Shown: one piece after another, positions 1 to 13,300 of the stretch
Layout: the number at the start of each line of letters is the position of its first letter
Numbering within the stretch: position 1 is the stretch's first letter
Origin: Tetranychus cinnabarinus
Taxonomy: Eukaryota; Arthropoda; Arachnida; Trombidiformes; Tetranychidae
Direction: 5' to 3'
DNA: 64,000 bases
Assembly (NCBI GenBank): GCA_022266195.1
Contig: WHVY01000001.1
Span: forward strand, 9,920,001 to 9,984,000
Notes under the pieces: generated by a model
Told to the model about the DNA's origin: nothing
What the model saw: only the letters and a program-made list of their open reading frames with translations
The model's database searches: none
Program-made: the position numbers and the translations under genes

Positions 1-383
1 CTTTTCATTCCTTGAAAGTGTTTCAAATTGAATTAAAGATTCATCTTTTAAAGTCCCAGATGAAGGTTGATTGTTGAAGAGTAAATAGATGAACTTTTTT
101 TATCTGATGAATGTTTACAAATTAAAGGATGAAACTAATCATGAAAATGAAATGCATTTAAAATATCATTACACAAAAGGCATAAGATGAAGAAGTGTGA
201 AAAAAATGAAAATAAACAAAAGTGACAAAAAGATTCAAATGAATTGCTAGCAAATTAAAGCCATTGTATCATGCAAATGAAAATATTCAATTGAAATCAA
301 TTTGAAATCTCTTTGAATTTACTTTCAAATGAACTTTTTTTTCTTCAACCTTTTAACCTTTTCTCACTTCTTTCTCATTACAG

Positions 384-485
384 ATCGATATCGATTTAAA
401 TGATCCGGATGTTGAAAAGGCAGCAACCAGAATTCAGGCCACTTTTCGAGGATACAAAACACGACGGGAAGTTAAAAAAGATTAA
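384..485 (+). CDS. igl: Igloo/neurogranin-like IQ-motif protein, terminal exon (partial)
   Basis: Only the last coding exon lies in the window. It begins after a good acceptor (pyrimidine-rich tract ending ATTACAG) and runs to a TAA at 483-485, coding 33 residues. It reads DIDLNDPDVEKAATRIQATF followed by RGYKTRREVKKD, a complete calmodulin-binding IQ motif (IQxxFRGxxxRR) preceded by the acidic DIDL-DP-EKAA segment typical of the igloo, neurogranin and GAP-43 IQ proteins. These bind apo-calmodulin and are mainly neuronal. The upstream exons lie left of the window. The family can carry one or several IQ motifs, so which member this is cannot be settled from one exon. A consensus-like GT follows soon after the stop, so alternative 3' ends are possible. 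Confidence 0.8.
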   Translation: MDIDLNDPDVEKAATRIQATFRGYKTRREVKKD

Positions 486-3400
486 TCTTCATTTAGTACA
501 ATCTAAAGGTAAATCATTTTCCTGTTTTTTCCTGTTTTCATTTATTTCAATTCCAACTGAACAAGTCTAAGTTTAATGATGAACAAAATCAGCAAATTAT
601 TTTCTTCTCTTTGGTTGAACAAGTAAAAGACTGAAGAATCTTAGGTTTTTTTTCAATTTTGCTTCATGAAAGGAAAATCAGTTCACAATTAGTGTCTAAA
701 TTTTGATTGAACTGATAATCGTTTTGTGCCGAAATGGCCATTTTTGTAACATTTGTTGATCATTATTAAAGTGCTTCCATGTAATCGTATAATACAATAT
801 CAATCAATTTTTCATCTTTACACAGTTCGACACTGTTGATGATGTTAAAATGTCTGAAATGTACCTTTGATGGTTATTGATGCGCTTATTTCTTGAAATG
901 GTTATTGAAAATTCAGGATAAAAAATGAAGTTTGGTTGTTGCTTATTTACCCAGCCTTTAACCATGATTCTTAATGATGTCAATAATTTTTGATAAAAGT
1001 TTAATCACAAATGACTAGAGTTGAAAAAAGGTTAACATGGTAATGAAAAATCATTATCATGAGTAGCTAGATTAGAGATAAGGCAAATGTTCAGGAAAAG
1101 TTCATTAATAAATGTTTGGGTTAAAACATGAATTGATAAAGTTAACTTTCAATATTCAATCTTGCAAATTTCAGGTTACATCTTTTATCATTAAATCTAA
1201 CTCAAAATCCTGCAAGTTGAACAATAAAGATGAGATTCAAAAGTTTGGAGAAAAGTTTCTGCTGAGAAATTAAGATGAGAATTGGAGATAAAAATGTGAA
1301 TATTCACCATAAGCAGAGCATCACTTCATGTTACACTTGATGGGGTGAGAGTGATCGTGTTAGGTTAAAAGATTCAAGTCTTGTGGTGTAACTATGTAAA
1401 ATGATGAAAATTGAAAGACCAAAGGCAAGGCCTCTTTAGACGTTAATTTAAGGAGGAAAGAGTGCTTCGCTTAGGTTAAAAGATTCATGCTATGCCAAAC
1501 AGTATTCGGGTCAGAATCACGTAAGTTGAGGAATATTAAAATTCAAGATCGAAGCAATGACTTCTTTAAGCGTTAACTTGTTCGAGAGAGAGTGATCGTG
1601 TTAGGTTGAGAGATTCAAGCGTTATGGTGTAGCTACGTAAAATGATGAAAATTTCAAGACCCTCTCAAGGCTTCTCTAGACCATAATTTAATGGGACAAG
1701 AGAGCCTCGCTTAGGTTAAAAAACTCATCTCAAACTAGACAGAACCCGTAAGATTATGCAAAATAAAATCCAAGATCAAAGGCCCCTTTAGACGTTGCTT
1801 TTGATGCTGTAAGTGTGAGTCTGTTAGGTTGAAAGCTTCTTATGGCCTCAATGATGAAATGCAAAGATGACTTTATAATCTGAAAGATTTTCAATATGTT
1901 TCTCCTGATGGAACGGGTTTAACTTGTTTAGGGTGAAAGCTTCATGTCTTATGGCCTGGAATGAAAGCTTTTCCTTTCAGTTGTTGATTGGCCACTGAAA
2001 CTCAGACTTTTCATCATCATTATCATCAAGCTTATCAAGATTTATTGGAGCATCCCAAACTCCAGATTAATTTCTATGTTCACTATAATATCTGTTAAAT
2101 CTGTTTCATAGTTTTTTTCATTTTCATCTTCATGTTCAAGTAACTGTCACCAAACAAAAAAGGTAATCATTTAAGGTTGATAAGTCTTTTTTTACTCCAG
2201 TCTAGAAACAAATTGGGTTTACGATTTCACATTTTTGTGCTTACCTGAAACCAGGTAAAGGTAACCCTAGAGTCATCTTTTTTCCCATGAAGTTTATCAA
2301 TTGCATTGAATGGTTGAAAAGTGGAACACATTCAGAACAAATAGAAGAACAAAAAAGACGAAGAGAAAAAAGAAAATGCTATGATAAATGAAAGTTTGAA
2401 TGAAAAACGAGTGTAAATGTACAAGTGAACAACTAACAGTTATTTTGACGGAAATAATTTCTTCCTGGTTGAGAATCTCATTGTTTCTGTTTGTTGTATT
2501 ATTTTTTTGCCTTTTGTTTCTGTGTCAACGTAAATTTGATTAAGATAAAGTCGAGATTGGCCAGTCTTGATCAGCCTTGACCAACTCTAATTGAAATCAT
2601 CTTTTCTGTTTTACTTCTGTCCCTTTGTTTGTCCACATTTCAACATCATCTCATTAACTCAAGTGAATCTTGATCAGTCTCATTTTGTCCAAATATCCTA
2701 CCAAAGTGATCTGATTCATTTCAGTCAAACTCAATTTGTTGACCCTTTACTTTACCTTTTCAATTTCAATTTAACATCCAAATCATTGACAAGATAATTT
2801 ACAATTGAAATGCAAATGTTTCAAAAGCAAGTAAAGTGTTAAACGAAAAATAATGTAAAATTAAATTTAATTATCGATTTGAGTGTAGCAAAAAAAAGGA
2901 ATGAAAAATGAGTGAAGTTTGCTGTTAAAACAAACATTTAATTGATTTACAATTTGAAACTTTTGTCTTCTTTTTTTGAGGTCAATCTCTTCATTCATTT
3001 ACATAACCATTAATCAACTTTAAACACAAAGAAACTCATTTAAAGTAATCATTAAATGAAACAAAACTGAAATCATATTTAACCTCATCCTTGTTATCTG
3101 GCACAAATGCTGGGAGTTTTCACTCCCAATGAGGAGTTTCACTGTAACTGATATAGCATTTGGATGAGATTTGTAGTTGATCTTATTTCTGCTTTTGAAT
3201 CTTCATCTTTCCATCTTCCAATCACCATGAGTATGATCAATTTCTTTCTTTACATTTTTCTCCTCTTCTTCTCTTCTTTTTTCTTCAGCATTTCACCTTT
3301 TTGCTTGAGCTGTTACCATACAAAGATATAACATGTTACAAGAAATCAATAAATGGGTTTTGCAAAAAGCGATGTGAAAATAGGAAAAGGAAATTAGGTT

Positions 3401-6400
3401 AACAAGATGAAAATGAAGATGAACCAGAACTTTTCTCAATAACATTGAGATTATCTGAGACTCGCGTGTTAAGCCAATTGAAAAGCAACTTTATTTATTT
3501 CTGTTTTTTTTCTTCTCTTTTTTTCCATTTCATTTCAACTTTTTTGCTTCATTGTCCTGTCAAAATTTGGTGTCATTTTTGATTCAATATGATAAATGTC
3601 AACTTTCTCAATATCAAAAGTAATACATTTTAAAGCTTTTATTCAACATTTTTAAACAACATTGAACAGTCGATTGAAGATGTTCATCTTAACGGATTAG
3701 ATTTGAGTTTCCCATTCAACTGATTCCACATTTGGCCCAATTTAGATCATCAATTTCACTCAATTGATTAACCAGTCCAATTCAAATCTCATAATACTCA
3801 AAGTGTTTACGATTCAAGTGCAATATTTGAATGATTATTTTGCTTGTAAAACCTGAAGATTTAAATCATTGGAACCATCAATCATTCACCTTTTACTCCA
3901 ACAAGTTTAGACATTTCAATTCGGATACAACCCGAGGCTTGAATATCATTTCCTTATTGTAATTAAACTCACTCAAAATTAAACCAAACATCATTTATAA
4001 ATGAAGGAATGGAGTGAATTACAAATGCAATGACAGTTTATGGATGTCTTGTGGTTGGATTGATATTGATTCTCATTGTGTTTTCATTGACAAGTTTCTC
4101 GTTTTGAATAACATTCAATAGACAATGGATTTCTTGATAAAACGCAATATTAGCTTCACGAGCTTACAAAAAGGATTTGATATCAAGTGACCAGACACTT
4201 TTTGTTACGATTTTGTCAATAATTACGACAATCTTGTTATTTATTCAGATTAACTTGAAAACCTCTTTGAAATGTGACTCTTTTCATTGTCGAAAGTCTT
4301 GTCTGTTCAAATTTATTCACAAAATGAGATTAAAAATAATCCTTTCAATTTAAGCCTAAATCAATGTTGAAACTCATTTTCTTATTGTTGCATTGGCAAA
4401 CTAAAAGACTGTAAAAAGGTCTTAGAAAAGATCAAACAAATCAGACAAACACAACAACATCGCTTAATTTCCCTTCATTTCAATTTCGCCAATCGACTGA
4501 AACTTAACATTAAACGTTTTGGCATTTCGTAGCTAAAGTTTCATGGAATCAAAAATAGCTTAATCTATGTTAATTTCAGATTTACTTTTATTCATAGATT
4601 TGGTCTCATAGTGCAAATATCCAATTTCATTGCAAGTTAGACTTGAGATTTGCCTATTAGTTGGGTTTTGATATTTTAACCCAAATAATTGCATTCCTCA
4701 ATGACCTATATCAATTTCATATCATTAATTGGAAGCAGTTATTGAAATCACTTTAACTTGAGATGCTCTGAAAATGGATATTGAATAACTTGAGAAACCA
4801 ATAACGTTTAATGGATGTAAATATTAAACCTTTGAAACCTTTACTTGTGTCTCGAACTAATGACCACAGCATGATTAAGCTCTCATTCTGGTTCATTTCA
4901 TTCTTAATCAACTTACTTCATCTATTTCATCTTGCTTTGTGCTTGAAATCAATTTTCACTAATTATTGAGTTTAAATTTAACCTAATTTGTATTAATTGT
5001 CCTTTGTATTTTACCATTGAAATAATGATTAAATGATATTTGGGAAAAGCTTTGAAATTTTACTTTTCAACTCCTTTTGTCAGACAAAACTAATTTATTT
5101 TTTTCCTTTTGCTTCTTTTTCTAATTCCAAATTCTGTTGAAATAATAATATTATTATTAATAACAATAAGAATACAATACTCTGAGTAAACTCAGAATCC
5201 AGTGTTTGCTTTATGCTTACAATAATCTCAAGTTCAATAGGAATTGTTATACCAAAATAAATGAATCTATTAAAAGATAATAAGAAGAAAAAGGAAAAAA
5301 TGTAAAAAAATTTATTTGTTTTGCAAACAAGAAAACAATGGAAATTTATTCAATATGAAATACAACCAAATCAACTTGAATTTATTTCTTCAATGAATTC
5401 ATAGCTTTTTAACTCCCAACAAAATCATTAAGAATTTGATTCACTTTTCATTAAACAAACGAAGAAACATTTCAAAAAGTCGCTTTTAAACTATTCCTAA
5501 ACATTTACTACAGCGAACTCGAACATCTTCAAAGGTTATTTGGATTTCGATTAAAAAAGATCTCAAAACGTTTTGTTTAATCCTCAGTAAAAAAATGCAT
5601 TTCAAACCATTTAAATCGAGTTTCAGTCAATGTTCATCAAATATTCAATCGTAATTGTAACCTTTTGCAAACACAACGATTCTACAAAACTAACGATTCG
5701 TTACATAACATTCGTTTCGGATTGAACAGAGGTTCGAGTTTGCTCTTAATATAACTTCGTAAATGATGTTCGTTTGTTGTAAAAGATTAATTACGATTAG
5801 TTAATAACTTGGAATTGGTTGCAACGAAGCAAGTTGATCCAAAGAAGCTTGACTAACGAAATTTGCAGCTTTTTCTGGAATTTTTGTCTTTAAAAAGTAA
5901 TGAATGTTAATCAGTATCGGTAACAGTTGAGGTAAATGTGTGTTTCCAGTTGATTATCGATTAATAATTAAGGTACAATTGATTACAGTTTTGACCTTAT
6001 TTCGGTTAAGGAAAGTTTGTTCAACAATTGATGATTACAACCAATGAATCCATGAAATATTCTCGGTTTAAGCATTATTATTAGCAATATTTAATATCGA
6101 TTTGTACATTTCAAAGTTGTCCCAATGGCTATAAAAAGCTCAAGCTAATCAATAGTTAATCATTTAGTTAATAATCATTGATTTGTACCGTTAATCACTT
6201 TTAACTTTATTAATAGTTAATTGTGTAATTAAACTGTCAACACTGTTTTCATCGTTCAGTTCGTTCATCATTCCAGTAATCAATTTGGTTTACTTGCTAA
6301 ACACTGTTAAACTATTGTATAGAGAGAAAAATGATTTAATATGAAACTTGCTAATCAATCAACGTACAATTGTGTTCATGGAAAGCTTGGTTTCAATCAG

Positions 6401-9400
6401 AACCAAAACAGAAATGATTGAACCTCAATTGTTTGAAAACTGAAAGAACCAGTAAAAGCACAAGTAATAACATTAAACGAGAAGCTCAACCGACCAAACT
6501 GAACAACTTGTTGAAATATATTGTAATATTAACGTTTGAGGGAAATAAAAATGAAAAGCAATCAAAATGATATTCCAGAAGTTAATGGAGACAACTTTTA
6601 CTGTAAAGTTCAATGTTAAGAGTGAGTGATAAATGAGTGAAAAATTAACTGCTTCATGTTGCAAGTGTTTTTGTTGAATGTTCAAGTTGAATGTAAATTG
6701 AAGTTTGTGCACAAATAGCAGTTTGAGATGCTTTCGCATTGAAATAAACTTCTCTATTGCAAGAGTTTTCGTCCCATCAGCGAAACAGTAATTAGTGTTT
6801 GGATAGTTTAATGCAATTCAAGAGCAGATCAGGTAAAGTATAGCAAATTTAGCGAGGCAGACATTGATCGTTTCGAGGAAAAATCGATCATTTGACAGTA
6901 AATTAAGTTAAGCAGAGGGTTTTGCAGAGAAATAAAGTAAATTGTAAATAAAGACAATTTGATTGCCAATTATTGTTGCGACCAGTTAATGGACCTGTCT
7001 TCAACCGCATAAAACCATCTTTCCATCATATATCAATTAGGTTTTGTGACTATTTGATTCTTTCGATTTCAATCGCAATCTTTCGTTTCGCTAGTTAAAA
7101 CTGGCTAGAGCAAGGTTTTAGAACCGAACTCATCTTCTTCAAACTCAACTCTCAAATCAATGCTTCTACATGTTAGCAGATCGCATTTTACCAGCTACTT
7201 GATTCATGAAAACAAATCATTTACGTCTCAAAACAAGGCTAGTTAGACACAATATGAACAATAAATGCTTGATTTAGAGTGTTTTGTTTGTTAGTAGAAG
7301 GAAATAAGCAATGCAATATCAAATTTTGACCCAATAAAACGCAAAGCACTTGTTTGTGGCAGCTTCAAATTTTTCTTTGAGATGAAAGTGTATGCATAAA
7401 GAACGTTTAGAAATAACGACGAGTCCAAGATGATTCGCTTGTTTTGTGCTTTCTACTCTCGCACAAATTGAAGCTTCTCTGCAATCGCTTTAAACTTTGT
7501 TGATCTTCCTGATCGGAGCGTCAAGAAAAATAATTTCTGCTCATTTTGCACAAACTTGGAATCGTTTAAATCTACAGTGAATATGTTTAATGGGAGTTTA
7601 TGTTGCTAACAAGTAACTCAGTTAGATCAACTCTCAACTATTCGCCTTAATGTAGTTTAAGGTTTGCTCCGTTCAACTTTTGCTTCATATCTCAACGAAT
7701 TTCGCTTAAAGTTTTAAGTTCTCATTCTATTTGCAACGTTCAGAAGTTTACTTCTTTCAAACTTGATTGCAAACCTTTAAAGCACAGCAAATCCCTCAAA
7801 CTCTTCTCATTCAAAAGCCTAAAACGCACAAAACATGTACTTTAATGTTTTCCAAGTATAAGAATATCATTTTGCTAGATTTCAATCTCTTTTGTTCAAA
7901 CCTTTAGAATTATTTCGTTCTAGTTTTGTTGGAATAAGAAAAAGGGTGAAATATTATTTTAAATTCAAATGATTTGAAATTTACATACCGAGAATGAAGT
8001 CTGTCGTACTTGCCTTTATTCAGATTTCATTCAGACGAAATGCTGAGAAAAGGGTTTGGTTTTTCATCAGTGATCTTCGATTCATATTAAATTGATCTTT
8101 GTAATCTTGCAAGCAATATTTTTTATTAGATGCAAATCAATCGCGTAAACATATTCAAAGCTGATTGTTCATTTAACTGACGACTTTACAGTGAATTACT
8201 CACCGATTTTGCTTACAATTTACTAATTATATTTTCATTTTTTCCAGATAAATTGCAACGGGTTCAATTGATTAAAAGCTGATAAAAGCTGTATTTAATT
8301 TCAACAATAAACTGTAAAACATCACACATCAAGCAAAAAACTAAAACCGCGCAATCAAACGAAAGCCAACAACAATTAAGGCAACCAAAAATAGATGATG
8401 GATCAAGTGAAGAGTTAATCAACTGCAAAATAAATCAAATAAAATGAACGGCGAGACTAGATTGACCAAGAAAAGGCATAAACTTTCGTCTTCTTTTTTT
8501 GCCCATTTTTCATGGTAAAATAACGAAATGAAAAAAGAGTCTTAATGTTAGGAATAAAGGAAAATGTTGAAATGAAAAATGTTTATAAATACAGTTGAAA
8601 GGAAAAGTTTAAAGAAAGAAAACATCATTTTGTTTGGTTCCAAATAATCAATGGTCCAGTAGCAATCAACTTCCCTCCTCATCATGTGTCATCTTAATCA
8701 TCACAAGATCATCCAGTAATCATCAATGATCATGTTGATCAGTCAAGCTTAATCACTGTCATCATCATTTCTGGCAGCCAAACTTTGAAACCTCTTTTAC
8801 ATTAACAGAAAGCAAAGAAAGCAAAGCGAAACCCAAAAAAGCAAAAACCCAAAAAACCAGATTTCCATTTTAAAATCATTTCAATCTTCAATTTTTCCCT
8901 ATTTTAAGACACAATTTGTTTCCATCTCTACCTTAATTCAATAGTTAGTTAATTGTTTAAAGTCATTTTTCCTTTTCTTTTCCAACAACAGTTAAAGTTG
9001 TTCATTTATTTATTTCCAATCAAGGTAAACCATTCAAGCTAATTCATACATTATTGCCAATTAACATTTTATCGTCTTGTTTAATTAGTCGACATTTTAT
9101 GGAAATTAAAAATTAGGTAAAAATGATTTAATAATAAACAAATTGAACAACTTCAGGCAAACACCTTCAACCCTAAAAGGCTACCATTTATTGATATTGA
9201 AAAACTGTCTCAACTCTTCAATCGTCACCAAGAAAAGCCTTCAATTTAACCTTTTCATTGATTCATTCACACAATTTTGGCTTTTATTAGCAATTTAGAC
9301 AGTTAATCAATTTGAATCTGCTTTTCAATTAAACCCTTTCAATCGATAAATTGTAATGTAAAAGGAGAACCAGAATTGAAACCAGATTTCTGGTTTCACC

Positions 9401-10346
9401 AACTAATGGGACAAACAGCACAAAAATGGGAAACAACTTTTTACTCTTTTAATAATTCATTTGATCCCCAAAAAAATCAATCTTTCAAATGCTAATTTAA
9501 TTCGCAAACCAATTCTTTAAATGTATTGTACTTTAATTGTCACGCAATTTATGCAATCTCAATTTGCTTTGCTGTCAGTCTTTGGTTTGTTATTTCATCC
9601 TCATTTCAAGCTATCAATGGGCACAATCAATTTGTATTTACTTGATCATTGTCAAGTCAACAAATTAATTTTAAATTATTCAATGGACCTATCATTAATA
9701 CAGATTAATCAAAAATGCATTTTCCACTCAACATAATACAATATCCAACAGTAATAATACTTCTCATCTAACAACCTTAATGTTCAACTTTATTCAAATC
9801 AACTGAACCTAATATTATCATTTGTTCATTTTTTGGTTTTTCCATTTTCTTCATGTTCTTCCTTTCAATTAATACAATTTATGTTAAGTTAACAATTCTT
9901 TAATTATAAACAATAAACAAATAGGAAACACCAAAACCATTAACATCATATTTTTGATTTTGTGTGAAACTCAACTAATAATATACAAGTTTACATTAAA
10001 ATTTAAACAATTCCAACCAATTTTATTTTAATATCCATCTGAATAACAATATCAAGAATATAAGTCTGCTGGTTTAAATAATGAGTTTTGATTATTAGGT
10101 TGAGATAAAGACTTATATTGAATTGATTAAGCAAAAATTTACTAAATTATATGAGTTTATAATGGGGAAGGAAAAAGGTTATGCTGGGTTTTATGGAGGT
10201 GATTGGATTTTGTGTTGATCATGTTTACAAGAATAATCTGAAGATTATTATGAGTTGGGTTGAAAGTTGAGATGAGATTTGAATTGAGTAAGTTGTTTGA
10301 TTAGTTAATTGATTGAACTCAATCTGTAGTGGTGATAAAAGTCACT
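486..10346. other. Gene-poor intergenic stretch between two converging genes
   Basis: This is AT-rich DNA between the 3' end of the igloo-like gene (+) and the 3' end of the desaturase (-). The only open frames are short, Ser/Phe/Leu/Ile-rich and without splice context, so I call no gene. The first part may be 3' UTR of the igloo-like gene. It holds the degenerate tandem repeat at about 1340-1970, a short ATT/AAT-rich run near 5140-5170, and a short hairpin near 3114-3131 (6 bp stem TGGGAG/CTCCCA with a 6-base loop). Noncoding RNAs cannot be excluded by eye. Confidence 0.6.
1340..1970. repeat. Degenerate tandem repeat, ~110-130 bp units in ~240 bp pairs
   Basis: The core TAGGTT followed by a purine-rich AAAAGATTCA-like stretch recurs at about 1361, 1472, 1602, 1712 and 1825, and as TAGGGT near 1929. 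Spacings are roughly 111, 130, 110, 113 and 104 bp. Units alternate between two types: one with GTGATCGTG before the core (1351 and 1592) and one with a CTTCGC/CCTCGC element (1462 and 1702). The true repeat is therefore a dimer of about 240 bp. Other shared words include AAAATGATGAAAA and CTCT(T/C)TAGAC. Copies are diverged and hold no open frame, so this looks like old satellite-like DNA. Confidence 0.75.
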
Positions 10347-13300
10347 CTAAACAGCAGGAACTTCATTAAAGTTGAGAGTCTTGTTTTTGGCTTTTTCAAT
10401 AAATTCTGGTGAAGCCTTCCTTAAATTGTAAGCTTGGCCAAATAAAGCGAAAAAGTCGATGAACAGTTTACTTATGTTGAATGTTTGACCAAACTCAGAA
10501 ACTGTGTAATCATATGGAAAGGTGTGGTGGAAGTTGTGGTAACCTTCACCAGCCGCAATAACCGACATTAAACCAATATCTCGAGCAGTTATCTTTTTAT
10601 TATAGCGACGCTTTCCATACATATGGCTGACACTTCCCAATAAACCATGGACTGTAATCACTGAACAAGATTTAACGCAACCAGCAATAAGGAAGGCATG
10701 GAGTAAACTATCGCCCCATAAATAGTAAGGAATTATCGTTGGTAAAACGTATCCAAGTAAAAGAGCCAATGGAGGGAAAAACCTGAATTGAGAACAAAGA
10801 AAACAGCAGATAATTAATACTTTGATTGTATAACCATTGGATCTTGAAGTTTCAAATAACACACACAAAAAATAAGTTATCAAGGATCATTTATCAACAT
10901 AACACTTATATAAAAATTTACATAAAATTATAATTAGATTCCTGCAAAGGTTCTTATTAACCAGAATAACTTAATCTGGTTAACCAACAAATCTTTTACC
11001 ATTCAAACACTAGATGGCGTTAGTTCTCAATAAAGCAACTGTTTATTTTGAATTTTAGTTTCTAACAATTGTAAGTCAATCAAATTAGATTCAAATCAAC
11101 AAAATTTTATTTTATTCGTGTTTTAAGTAAAATCTGAACATTCAATTTTATGAATCTGTTAAACTGGATGCGTCTACCAATCTATCTTTCAAAAAAATAT
11201 GAAAGTCAACAGATTCAATTTGAATAGAGAATCGGTTTTGTTTTCGTTGAACTACACTGAACTACCTGGTTAAAGCAACCTTTTCTGTTCAGATCTGTTT
11301 TGTCATTCTGAGCACGATTCATCATCAGACTAACTACCATGTAAGTTGAAGCCAAAATTGAATAATTCAACTTTAACAAAGCAAAATACTCTGGAAAAAT
11401 AAGAAAACGGAATATTTTGTCTCAACCACAGGAAGAGTACCCATGCGATTCACTGGATATATTCAGCTAAACTTAATTTGTCTCTTCAACAGTTTGAATT
11501 GTTTTAATGTAGATTATCGATGATTGATTCATCAACTACCATTAATCGTTCACTAATTTAATTTCACTCTTCCCTTTCATTTGCAATCCTAGTATTCCTT
11601 TCACAGAACACTGGAGTGTAACTGTATTTTCCGTTGGAATATCGATAACTCCGATCCTGTAAGCAGGTGTAAGATAAATAAACATGTTTATTATTTGTTG
11701 AGCTAGCTGTTAAATTGATGCAATAAATTGTTAAAGGTTGGTTTACATGAAATTACAATTAATCTAAGGGCAAGTAATTTGTTTCTTCGTTTCTTGTCAA
11801 TCTAGATTACAGGTTGAATAACATTTACCCTTTTCAAAGACATTAGCTTAGTCAATTGACTATAATTAAGGGAGAAAACAGTTTACCTCAAGGTAAGAAT
11901 AAAAATTATTCTAATTCGTATATTAATTTTTTGAAGAAAGTTCATTAGCTAAATTGATTAACATTCAGAATCATTATAGTGATCCTAGCCAAATGATAAA
12001 CAACCGTAACTTATTCATTTGCAGTTATTATCACAAGTCTTGTTAGTCTGGCTAATTTGTAACATAAACTGTGCTAATCAAGAAATGTTGAATATTAGTA
12101 TCAAATTTTGCATATTAGTTAATGATTTAAGATGTAAACAAAATTCTGTTCTTGATGTTATCTACTAATTAATTTTTTAATTTATGTAACCAAAAATTAA
12201 GTATCTGTACGTATCTGTTAATAGATCCAAAGATTAAGTATTGACATCAGATATCCAGTATCGATGTTAAATTGTGCGTCATTAGCTAAAATTATTTCAA
12301 AATGTGATTTTCTTGCCGTTAGTAAGTTTAAAATTTAATCGTTATTTTAATTCTTTGTGGGCTAAATTTGCATCAAGATCATGGTAAGATTTTATACATT
12401 TACTCGATTGTCTATTTTTCTGGTTGTCTAAATTTGTCTATTTGTTTATTTATTTGCAGCTTTTACATCTTAACCGTTTTTCACCATCAATGTGCTGGAT
12501 GCCATTTTAGCCCATGCTTTATCTTGGTAATCTTCAATTTTTACATTAATATCTTTTCGACTAACTATCATCAATAACGTCATCATCCTCTTCATAATCA
12601 CTATCGTTTCATTTTGATTTAACAGATTTCAATCTTTTCCAATCTTCCTCAAACTGATGGATAGAAGAAATTGAATAAAGCCAAAACCCCATCAGCCTAT
12701 GGAAGTAACAAGTAAAAAAAAGTCTGAGAAAAGGCTTAATCTGACAAAAACTCATGCAGAGAAATGAAAAAGAAAACAATGAAAAGATGAAGATAAAGGT
12801 AAGCTACATACAGTTATATTCAACCTGACTGAATCTTGCTATTTTTTCCTCTAGATTGTTTATCGTAGGTAAGTGAAAAAATTTATAACATTGAAGCTTT
12901 AGTTTCATTTCATTTCCATTATTCAAGCTCATATATGAAAAGGATGCTTTTCTTCTCGATCTCTCTTTATTCACTATTGAATCGACGAAAATAAAAAAAG
13001 GTATAATCATCATCTTCATCATCATCACTGAAAATCATAGTTACATATCTAATAGATACAACATTATTTTTACCCGGAAATGATTGGAAACCACAGTTTA
13101 TCATCTCAAAGAAAATAATAAAACTAATAATGATCTTTTTTTCTTTTCTTTTTATCATTAGATCACATCTTTGCATTGATCAACTACATCTTGATCATTA
13201 TTGTAGCTGTACATGATTTTATTTATTCATTCAAATGATTAACCTGTTAATGCAAATGGAAATGAAAAAAGCAACAAGAAATTAATGAGTGAATGGATTA

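Noticed and set aside
2591..9736. Short Phe/Ser/Leu-rich open frames (2591-2797, 6473-6739, 9521-9736)
   Set aside because: AT-rich chance frames; no start context, splice sites or recognisable residues.
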